Below, in pieces: positions 10,801 to 22,800 of a stretch of DNA of 64,000 nucleotides (the stretch's first letter is position 1; each line of letters opens with the position of its first letter). A model generated the notes under the pieces. That model was not told the DNA's origin. It did no database searches and saw nothing but the letters and a program-made list of their open reading frames with translations. Source of the stretch: Nectonema munidae (taxonomy: Eukaryota; Nematomorpha; Nectonematoida; Nectonematidae); assembly GCA_030549495.1 (NCBI GenBank), contig JAUIRK010000908.1:1117501-1181500 (forward strand), in the 5' to 3' direction. Both the position numbers and the translations under genes were made by a program.

Positions 10801-13800
10801 GAATATCTAAGCACTTTCCAACTTTGTTGATATGCTTGCTTGATTGGTGGATGTTTATATTAAAAACAATGGAACAAAATTGTCTATTTTACAGTTACTT
10901 GAGATTGATAAGAGGGGGGGGGGCTCACATTTAAGGAGAGGGGGGGCTTACTTTATGAGTGGGGGCTCAAGCCCCTAATTTTAATAGGACGCGCGGGCCC
11001 TGCTCTGAATATCCTTGGATCATGAGTTAAGTAAGTCGTATCTAGTTTGAAGTAGTTAAAATATTCGTGCTTCCATGTTTTCACCCGAACCAGATTGCCA
11101 GGCTTGGATAATAAATCGTGCGAATATGTATCCCACCTTTTATTCACATTCTAAAAGTGTTTCCTTTAAGCTTTAGCTATTTTTAGGCAGAAAATATCTA
11201 TAACTACAATTTATTCATTTATTTTGCATCTACTAACTCTAGTAATTATAATGTAATTAAATCTAAGTAATTATTAATGTTTACAATTATAAGAACTAAA
11301 ATCAGTTTGTGGTATGAAAACCTTTAAGGCTATACTTTGAAGAAAGACTGTTCTTTTACTTTGTCAGATCCGGCCCTAAGGATTCTTGTGTTCGACTAAA
11401 GCTAGAATAAGCGCCCGATATTAAATGTTCATATGCCAATATTTTGTAATAATCCGTATCTGTCTGTCTATGTCTATACCCGTGTATTCGTAAGTAAACC
11501 CCCTCGGTAAAATAATTTTCTAAAGACGCCCTTTTATGTATGTGTGTATAGATGTAAAATTCGTGTTTGAAATCGGAATCTAGACTTTGGATCAATGAGA
11601 TATAATGAATACGTAAGAGCAAATTGAGTTTTTGTAATAGAGTCTATTGAAATTATGGCCTATGAAAATTTATTTTGGATTGAATACTAAATTGGAAAAT
11701 CCCCTAAAATAGTTCTATTTCTTCAAACGGAATTTTTGGCAATCAAGAGATTAATTAACGCTTTAGGGTAATTATTTGAGGTAATTCACTTTTTAAGACT
11801 TCGTGGATAGAGGAAAAGTGAAGATTGTAGAACAAACAGATAATTTTGTAGAAAAGAATGCCTGAATAAACAAAAATCGAAATATCGGTAAGTATGCATC
11901 GGTTATAGTAATAAACCTTTGTGAGAAATGATGCGTTATGCTGAGTAACAGAACAATCTAAAGTGTTTTATTTTGTTCTAACCGAAGTGTGAATTCCAAA
12001 CATTTATGGAAGTTTTTGAAAGATTCTAGTTCACTGGTCGCTAATAGGTTTCTCTTTGTGGTGCTAAAGTGAAATAAATTAATCGGAAATTTTTGATAGT
12101 TAAAGAAAATCATTAAGGTAAAGGTACCGTGGGATGTTTTCATCGAGAGGCACATTTGCGCTGCTTGTATCTAACTATGAGGAAAGTAGACTTGATACGG
12201 GATCGAACCCAAGACCTTGAGTTATCAAAACCCAGTATCTAACCAACCTTACTCACGCTCCCTTAAAGATAATCATTTAAAACTCCACTAAAAGACCTTG
12301 CAGTACCCAAACCATGTGGTATCTAGCCAACCTTACTCAAGCCCGTATTTTGTAATGATAGATACATAGTCTGTACAAGACTACAATATATTTGTAAAAA
12401 TATATGTAAAATGTTGCAATCAGAAAAAATCGTTACGCACAATTTTTGCCAAGACAGGAAAGCTATTTCATTGAATTTTTCACTGACCATGATTGAACAC
12501 TTTTGTGTAAGCAGAAAGTGTAAGTAATTTGTATCTTTCCACTTCACTGTAAGCTGATTCTTCGTCACTATCCTGAAATTCCTGAAACAAATTTTACTCC
12601 TTTGCTTGTACATTTTGTCATTTGCACAGCTGCGCATAAAAGCGGTAATCTGTTAATCGTTAATTAACGAAATTAACACATTTGTTACTTTTTTAACTTT
12701 TAAGTCCATCTCATAAATCTTTACTAAAAACAATCAACTTTCATTACTTTACTTTAAATCCCTTTACTTTCGTTGAAGAAATCATGAAGCAATGTTTTTA
12801 CGAAATGAACTGCATCCGTAAAAAGAACAACAAATAGGAAGTAGAGTATGCTTTTTTTAGTAATATAAAAAAATAAGTGTCGCAAAAAATTCATAAAGGT
12901 AGAGAGCATAAAATTTAGTTAAAACTTAACTTCAAGCTAACTCCATCTTATTTTTTAGGTGAAAATTTTTTTGCTTGATTTGCTCATCCAATTCAACACA
13001 GCCATTCTTTACAGGAATGCGGTTGAAAGTTAATTTTTTTATGCGAAAAATATCCTTTGTGACAGCTCAGAGAACATCTCTTTTTGATGCGAACTTTGAA
13101 AGGGTACTTTTATTAAAAGGAAATAATTTGCATTCAACTAATTATATTATAGTTACATAGTAATAAACTTTTATACAATTAAGTTTCTTATAATATGATA
13201 AAAAATGATTTAATAATTTTAAAATGAAAAATAAATCTAGGGTCGATGTTCATAAAATTTTCACAAAGAAATCTTGTATTCTCTACATATACACATTCAC
13301 TCACTTTACGTTTTCTCTTTGCTACTAAAGCCAAAATGTCGCTATGGCTCATCTATTTATAATATTCTGTTTTTTGAGTATAGAGGGGATTCTAGCATCC
13401 GGCAGTTTTGGAGGAAAAAAGTATTCATTTGTTGTGCTTACAAAACTGATCTTTTTTCATTTAGTTAGCTCTTCGATACCATCCTGACAAAAATCCTAAC
13501 AATCCAGAAGCTACAATTAAGGTAAGAAACCTTTAAGATTGTATAAATTTATTAAAATGCCCTGTTTTTTCAAAATGTAAGAGAAATATTTTTTGAGAAG
13601 AAATAAAATACTCTTGTACTTTGTGTTGTACTGGTAAATAACCCTGGTGTGTACAGTAACGTAACCAGAAATACGAGGTGGACTTGTTGGGCCTAAGCAG
13701 TTGGATATAGGCTGATATGCACATTTCTGAAATTCAAGCGATTACTTCTAAAAGATATGAGACTTTTCCAACTAACTAAATGAGTAATTAAATACTGTAA

Positions 13801-16800
13801 AGTAAAAACTTTTTGCTAGGAATTTATTTTCTAGAGTTTCAGTTTTTTTATAAAAAATAAAAATGACCGTAATTTGGATATTAAGTCTTCAACAAGTAAA
13901 AAACTAAATTGTTTAGGCTAAATAACTACAATTTTAGAAAAGTTTATTCGTGAAAATTTGTTCTTCCGAAATTAAAGTACTTTACATAACTAAATAATCA
14001 TTTAAATAAACTTACTAACCATGAAACTCAATAACTAACGAACTAAATAAATATTCTTTAATAAAATGAAGTAAATACGATTAAATAATATAACCAAGTA
14101 AATACTTAATTAAATAAAACTATTTTTTCAAATCTTCTTATAATATTTCTTAGAAATGATAATATACAGTATAGATCCTTTATGTAACGCGGAAAGATCA
14201 GGGCTGCCGTTTTTTAATATAGTCTAAATAAAACGTAAGCGTATACTTACTTATACGTTGGATGAAATTAAACAAGGTAAAATACGCACAACTAATTTAT
14301 AAGGCGGCTTAGGACTTGGATCCTACTTACCTCGCTATAAAGGATATATATTGTATATTGAAAAATTCATTTAAAAAAACAAATAATTTTTGATTTATCA
14401 CATGCTACAAATTGCACAACGGAAGTAAAACATGAACATTTGTCGATTCTATAATCCATAAATTTTACGCACAAGCCTACTTTTATATTTTTAATAGGCT
14501 CGAAAAATGATCGATGCTACGAAATCGTAAACACTTTTCTTTATAGTTGTGCTTTTTTCCATGCCTTTTTAGGGCCATTCTATATTTGGATAAATATGAA
14601 TGCGCTTATGATCGTCAAAATTCGAATAGAGTCTCCTATTGCTTTTGATAGCTGTTAGGTGTCGTGTATGCTGCAGTCTAATAGCTATGCAAAAAGACTC
14701 CACGTGCCCTATTAGTATTGACATATTTTCTATTAAATCTGTTCCTCCCATTTCGATTTTATATGGTACATCTGAATGTCTATGTGTTTATAACCAATCC
14801 CACTCCATCTTTTAACAGAATCAAGTGGCTCAGCACCATATGATGAAGCAACTGTTACAGCAGAATTGTCTCAATCTTGTCAGTGATAATTTTGTTTTTT
14901 TATACAATGCCATGCGTACGTATAATTAAGCACACATTCTACCAGTTCTCCTTATTCTAAATGTTCTAATTGCGCTGTAGCCGCTGAATTTTAGTTTATA
15001 GTGTTGAGATAACACAGTAAAATTAGTATCAAAAAAGAAGCAATGTTGTACATTTTCTTTAGTATCACTATAGTTGCTGAACTTTTGCCAGGTTCGATGC
15101 CTTCATCTCCATTTGTTGAAGGATTTTATCCTTGATAAGTTTCAAAAGTTATCAAGTGGCCAGAAGAAGAATTTTGAAACCGGACTTTGTAATCAAAACG
15201 GATCGGCTTGTTTCTTATTGTTTGCTTGCATTCCTGTTATCCAAAATATTCTTTCATTGCTGATTATGAGATATAAACTTCGTTGGCATAGAATGCTCTA
15301 TTATGAAAATAGTTACATTGAGGAAATAAAATATCACTTTTACCTTGAAACTCATTTTTTGCTTCATACATAATTATCAATTGAAGGAATGCTGTTTTCT
15401 TAATTTTTGCTCTTTTGTAATTTCTCTCGATTTTATTAGAATTATCATCAGTTTCTTTCCAATCTCTAGCTCTACAGAATCTAATGGTTTTATTTCAACA
15501 TAAGTGATAAATTTTTCAAAGAAAGTTTATTTTCATCTGCAGAATTTGATCTCAACTCTTGCACTTCTGAGCGAATGTATCTTGGATCTTGAATATTTTT
15601 TAAAAATTCATTGCTTCTATTTGATATTTTTACAAAAGAAATTTATAAAGCAATTTAAAAATAAAGTATAAGTAGAATAACTGTTCTTAATTTAAGAAGT
15701 CTTCTGAAACCAGATTACTAATTTTTCTAGGTTAGGAAAATAAAGAGAAATTTTGCTACACGGTTTTTTGGCGTCCATGACATCTTCATTGATGAAAATC
15801 TTATTCTCATCAACAAATATATTCGAAAATCGATTAAAAAAATTTCTTGTCTAAGAATGCTATAATTCCAGCTTCATTTCAAGTGCTGACAATGGAGCAC
15901 TGTGATCTCTTTTCCTTACATTGCAAGGGATTTCATGGATTCGAATATGTTCCCTTAAAATGATAGGAATATACGAAAACGGACATCAGAATATTTTACA
16001 TGCGTGTCTAGTTTGCTTTGCAGAAATTACTAAATTTCTTTCCATAGTATCGCTTCGAAACTTTTCCTTTCGGAAGCCACCTCACGTTTGAGTGCAGCAA
16101 CAGTTTTTCAATTCGAAATCGTTTTCTTTGTTTAAATCTTAAAACAGAAGATTTGAAGGCATTTGCTTTAAATACGCTGTTTTATTGACTTCATTGAAAA
16201 CATTTTTTGAATTCATCAGATATGGTTTTCATTATTAAGGCTTGACGATGAATAGCGCACTGGGTACCAAGTATATCTGGATATTTTTGTTTAATTAGAG
16301 TAGGAAAACTAGAACAAGAAATTATTAGACCACGGTCAGTACACACTCCTAATAACACGTGCTGTAAAAAATTTCCCACTTTGTCAAATATTTCTTTTTC
16401 AGTGATTCTTCTGCTAAGAGTTTTGTAAAACAAAAAATTGGCTACCATGTGCTTGTCTTATACATATTGTACGTAAACGAAGGCTGATCTAGGTTTGCTT
16501 TTCATCAAACTAAATTGTAAAAAAAAGTTAAGAATCATATTCAGAATTAATAAAAGAGCCTATTAGCCTTCTGAACTTTTTGAGAACAGATATTTTTAAA
16601 ATTAAGAAGAATAATAATTTTGAGAATTATAAAAAAGTTCGCCCCTCCTCCCCCTAAAATTATGAGGATGTGCGCCTCTACTTAAAAACTGTGAAATTAG
16701 TTAGATTGATTTATTGCCTATATGTTCTTGTTAACACTTGTTCTTTGTTTTTGAAAACGAATCGTCGGTTTATCTTTTCGACGCGTTTTTATATCAATTA

Positions 16801-19800
16801 TTTAAACTCTTTTTATTTTATGTTACACTAATGTGCTATTGTACGTGAAATGCTTAATGAAAGATTTATATTGCAATAGAATGAATCTGTTTTTTTCAAA
16901 CCCTTGTACACAGTCACATTTGATAATAATCCATTGTTGTTTGCTAGAAAGTCTTTCATTATATCAATTATTTCGTTTTGAATTTCAGGGCATTGGTGGT
17001 TTATGCGTCTAAATCGAAAAGTTAATCGCTACTTTTTTCTATATGATGAAACTGCTTAATCTAACGTTATTATTTTGCTCTCTCCACAATCAATAATATT
17101 GAAATTAAAAAGAAATAGTCGTGAATAATTTTAAAAAGAACAAAAATACGTATAAATCGATAAATGTTTGAAACTTGTAGCAATCTTGCTATTTAGTTAC
17201 ATTGCTTATAATAATGTAATTTTATGATCTTTTGGTTTTTCATCTTTTTTGGAGAGATGTTGAAACAATCTAATAAAAAGTTCTTTGTAGCCATTGACAA
17301 GACGAGTCTAGATTCGCTGGACCAGAACCTCAAAGCCAAAGCATTGATGCCTAGTGAATTGCATTCTTTCTACCATTGCCTTCAAAGAAAAATTGTAGAA
17401 TGTATTTAATTATGAAACACCACCTATCCTCGATTATAAAGCTTTTAACATCTAAATCGTGGGCACCCATTTTTAATGGATGATTAAATCTTTGAAATAG
17501 CATCACCAAATGATTTAGCACTCGTCAAAAAATAAAGATGAGAATGAAGAAATATATTATTTATTACCGCTTTAGTATTTTTCATTCTTGATATATATTT
17601 GGTAGGATTAGGGTTGCCATAACTTTTGTGTAGCCGGAAAGTCCATTCCTTTTAAATGTTGAACTGTGTAGTCGAAGTTAGTGTTATTTTTCAAATTGGG
17701 GGCGCGGGCTTTTAGCTTTTATGAGAGTGCACTTTAGAATCAATAATGTAATTGTATTTTTATAAAAAAATTCCTCAATTATTCTCAATATTAAAATATT
17801 TTTGTATAGAGCTAAAAATTGATAGTGTATCGTTATTTATTGATTATATTTTTCCATTAGCATGATATTTAACGCGATAAATTGATTTTTGTCGAATGTA
17901 TCTGAATGTGATTTTGTGTATTGATTCGCTTGGGATTAGTTTTTTTCTATTCTGTGTTCGATAAAACCATTTTTTGATACACTTAGAATTTATGTCAGAA
18001 TTTTTTCCATCAATTGAAAGAAAATATCAAAAATTAGCAAAAGCCAAAATATTTGAAGATGGGGTTCTCGTATCTCCCAGTTTGTAGCTCCAATTTGGTC
18101 CCTGCTTGTACTCAAAACAGCAGAAAATTTTACCTTTGGTTTAGAGTCCCGATTATGAGTGTACTGTATTTTGGCATGTATGTGAAAAGCCCGTTGTAAT
18201 TAGTAAAATTCTTTATGCTGAGTTTATGAAACAAAATCTCAAAACTATTATGTCTTTGTGATCCTAACCCTTTTTCGCATTTAATTGAGTTTTTTTAATA
18301 AAAGTGTCGCAAGTTATAGTCAAACTAAAAAATCCTTTTTTTCCAAATTTACGTTTTATTTTAAATACATGCTTGTTCACTGATAAAATTACTTACTGCA
18401 GAGTTATGGATGGACTTTATAAGAATAACTCTAAAAGATTTTATAGACAATTGTATGCTCAAGTTATTCCCGTTTGATAAATTTAAATAATTACTAATAG
18501 TATATACCATTTTTAGTTCAAAATTCTCTTTTTTTTATTTTTATAATTTCAGTTAATTTTTGAAATTCTTCCATAGGGTAAACATTTATTTTACATTTTT
18601 GTTTTTTATATATACATTTGTTCTTTTTTTATATGTTTTAAAACTAATCAATATTTATTTTTTAAAGTGGTATTTAATATTTTAGGAATAAAACATTGAG
18701 TTTTTAAAGTACTTTCATAACTTGTTTGATTTTTGAATTTAAAAGTCATTTTTAAAAGCAGAAGATAGAATAGTTGGCAAAGTTTTTACACTTTGCTTAA
18801 AATTTTTGTTAATAAAATTTAGTACAAATTATATAAGATGATTCTTTGTTTTTCTGTGTTACTAATCAAGCTTCGTAACATTTCGTTGCTAAAAATTTTA
18901 AAATTTAATTTTAAGCAACAATGCATTTCAGAACAGAGTAATCAATCCACCTAACCAATTCATTTGATATGAACCAGGCTTGTTGACAATTAGTGAGATG
19001 AGAGGCTGAGAAATATCTTTTAGCTCCTAATCAATATTGCATTGGATAGTGGGATTGTCGAATAATCTGATGTCGGATAATTTCTATTTTTAGAGATCAA
19101 AAACGAAAATTCGGTACTTTTTCATGAGGTTATTCATTCAAACAACATAACATAAAAGCAAAAAAACTTAAATTCCTTCAAAAATTATAGTGCTTCTAAA
19201 TTATAACTTTTTTTCATAATAGTTTACAATTAAAGTTGCTTTCAATTGAGTCTTTTTTACTTAATATTAATGGCCCAAACCTAGTAGATGGGGAAACAAA
19301 ACTATAAAATTTTATGAAAATAGAATTTTTATATAAAGTTTCAAGATACAGTTGCTAAAATAGTTTTTGTATCATATCTTTGGGGCATTTTTTAAAATAA
19401 AAGTGAATCCTTTCGTCAAATTACCTTTTTAATTTAAACATCTATCTATATCAATCCGAACAACTTGTTTTGTGACTTCTCTGCGATCTGATGTATTGTA
19501 TGGAAATCATATTTTTTTCTTTGGCCCCTTAAAATATTTTGTGGCCTCCTTAAAAATTTTTTGTCGCCCCTTAGGGTGCCATATGACCCACGTTGAGAAA
19601 CCCTGTTCTATACAAGCCTTTGCATATGGTCTTTAAAAGACAATGGCACGTTCAACCAAAAATTCAGATCCCTAAAGATTTACAAAAGAAAACATTTTTA
19701 GTCATGGTAAAAAACCTTCACTTGGTTAGAGTATAGCATATCTATCTAATAGACTATACAAGTAGACTATGACCATCCGTTTCAATAACTGGTAAATAGC

Positions 19801-22800
19801 AATAAGGAGGGATAAAGAATTAATTACATCTAAAGAGTAGTGATCTATCATATATGAATGATTTTGTTCCCTTGTTGAGCTTGAAGAGTTGTTCAAAAAC
19901 TTTCTTCTGGCAAAAAAAATTAAATTTATATTATAATATAATCCTTATTATATTATAATTTTTTAATAGCTCGGGGTCTCATTAAAAAAAATCAACATAT
20001 AAACTACTGTACTAAAAATCGCCACCATTGTTTATTCAAAAATTGTCTGAACAATCCAAATCTCAATGGGATGAATGGCATCTGTTTTGTCTAAATTTGG
20101 CTGTTTTGGCCAATGCAACTTTTATATCATTACTCACTTCCAATCTGTTTCGGGATTTGGTTTCAATGGCAAACAACACGAAAAACGATTGCTTACACTC
20201 ATATGTAGTTGCAAATCGAATCAGAGCAATTGTTGCAAGCATTGGACTCTCTCATTTCAATCGAAAAATCGCTATAAGATATTTCAGAAAAACATGTTTT
20301 GCACCTCATCAATCATTAACCAAATCAATGAATTGTTTTTGAATTTAAGAAGCCTTTTGAGGCCAGATTACTAATCGAGATTATAAACGGATTTTTGATA
20401 GTATTTTTCAAATTTTTGTACATTAAGAAAATAAGGAGAAATTTTTTGGCATGCTACACGGTGTTTTATGGCCTCCAGTACATTTTTATTAATGAAAATC
20501 TTATTTTCATCAACAAATATGTTCGGAAATCGAGCAAAAATTTTCTCGTCAAAGAATGCAATTATTCCAGCTTCATTTCATCACTGTAAAATGTTTCTCT
20601 TACAGTTGTTCTATTGCTGAGTTTTGCAAAATAAAAAATTATCTACCAGGTTCTTGTCATATACATATTGTACGTAAACGCAAGGCTGAGATAAGTTTGC
20701 AGCATCCATCGTTTCATCAATTTGAGCAAAAAAGTTGAAAATCGAATTCCGAATCAATAAAACCACGTCTGACATATCATCAGACATCTCCTATTATCTT
20801 TGGTATCGTTTGACAGGAAGATATGCGTCAACTTTACAACTTCAGAACTTCTTATCACATTCAATATATCTTCCACAAGGTAATGTGAACTGTTTTGCTA
20901 TTTTGTGGGACTTTTTGACAACAGATATTTTTTGAAACTTTTTAAACCATACCTAATATTTTGCAAAAACTTTTCTATGTTATTTATCAAAAATGAATTT
21001 GCGCAATCTTTCAACCAATAATTTTGTTTACCAAACTCGAGTGCTTCACTACTAGCGCAAACTTCACTTTACGGGCTTTAAAAGAGTGGATACTAACACT
21101 TCAGAACACTAAGGACATTTATGTTCCTCTTCCCCATCAGACGTTAATGCAGTAAAACGAAATTTCAAGTGTGAGTCGTCATATTTCATTTTTCAGCAAT
21201 AAAAGAAATAAATAGTACTCATCAAATGACCCAATATGGGAGCAATATTTTGCGAAAAAACGATTCACTCAGTGTCCCCTTCTTCATCCCCATGGAACTT
21301 CTTCGCGGCACGCGGACTCCAGTTTGAAAACCACTGAGCTAGAAGGTTGATGCAATCAGAATTACAAACAAGTTAATTTGACTTCATAAAATCTGTGCAG
21401 TTGTGATGGGATTGAGAGCTTACAGTGCAAGTATAATCTCGGCTAATGGTTATGTGTTCATTGGGGCTCGCTGTTTCTTTTCATTTTATTCCTTTGTTTT
21501 CTAATCTCATTTTATATCTTAAGTTACACCTTTTAAGCGGCTATGACCTTCGGTGTACTTGAAATATATCGATTTATTTATACTACAATGTTCATGTTTT
21601 TTTTTTTTTTTTAATTTTGTTTATCATAATAATCATTGATTTGTTTCTTAATAAATTTCTTCTTCTTCTTCTTATTCCCATGTTGAAAGGTTTTTGAGTT
21701 TGATATTTTTTCAAATAAAACGGGGCACTCTGTAGAAGAGAAGTGAAGATATGGAAATGATGAAATAAATGCTTTGCATTTAGTCGCTTTTTGCAAGAAT
21801 CGTAGTAGATCAAAATTCCAGTTAAAAATTCATGGTAGTAATGGTAAACGGAGTGAATGCCTAATGAACAAAAGCCTAATGTACATTTTTTATGATTATA
21901 AGGACAAAAAACGATTTATGGAAAGGTCAAATTACTTCAGGATAATTTGGATAGATAAATAAACTATATATATAGAGAGAGAGAGTGTAGATTCTAGTTC
22001 TTAAGAATAATTTACCTCAGCCTAACTACCTAATTTCCAAAGTATACCTCCTTATAAGCTACAACTTAATGACCAATTTGCATATTTCCACATTTTTTAC
22101 TTTTGTTCTTTATTTTAAATAGAAATTTTTAAGCAGCCCACATGTTCAAAATGGAGTTCGTTACTGGTCACAAAGGTGGAAAAAAACTTCTATATGAAGG
22201 CTTTGCATATGTTATCAACAGAAAGAAAGAAAATCGTATATATTCGAGATGTGAAAAACGGGATTCTTGCAGTGCCAGCACTATTACTTGTGACACAGAT
22301 GCAGAAAATCTCAAATAGCCATTCAAGCATAAAAGAACGATCGCTGCAATCTAATGAAGCCACATCTTCCGTGATCAACCGCTCTACAATTGTTTTACCA
22401 TTAAGTATATGTGGTGCTTTGCCCAAAAAAGAATTAATAGCTCGTAGTGTAAGACGTGGAAGAGTCCGTGTTAGTGCAGATAAAGATCTAACTGTGACTA
22501 CAAGAGGTGATAATTTTCTACTCTACGAATCAGAAAGTATGAGAATTTACTCTATTGGTTTAGTGATGGGACATTTTCCTGTGCACCAGTTAATAAACAA
22601 CTATACACAATTCATGCCTCTGTTGCCGCAAGCACAACGTTACCACTACTCTACTGTATTGCATCTAACAAAGGTGAGAAAACCTATGAAGAACTATTTG
22701 AGTTCTTAACGTAACCTATATCCAGAGTCTGTTACAATGAATTTTGAACAAGTGTTGTTATTGGTCTATTTACTAGTGAAAAAAATTATGCTGAAGCAAG

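Larger units (their letters stand above)
9702..13464 (+). other. Csp intron 2
   Basis: It starts at a GTTCTT donor. It holds the hAT at 9757-11002 and two adjacent SINE pieces (12122-12345). The stretches 11020-12110 and 12350-13460 are AT-rich with no recognisable gene; short open frames there look like chance. Confidence 0.6.

Noticed and set aside
14819-14880. Exon-like piece (TTTTAACAG, then ATCAAGTGGCTCAGCACC, then a GTGATA donor) inside Csp intron 3
   Set aside because: Its length is not a multiple of three, and Csp exons 3 and 4 already join perfectly in phase and in the expected protein order, so inclusion would break the J domain.
21592-21813. Lys/Arg-rich - strand frames
   Set aside because: They derive from a CTT/poly-T simple sequence near 21600-21675 and have no domain.
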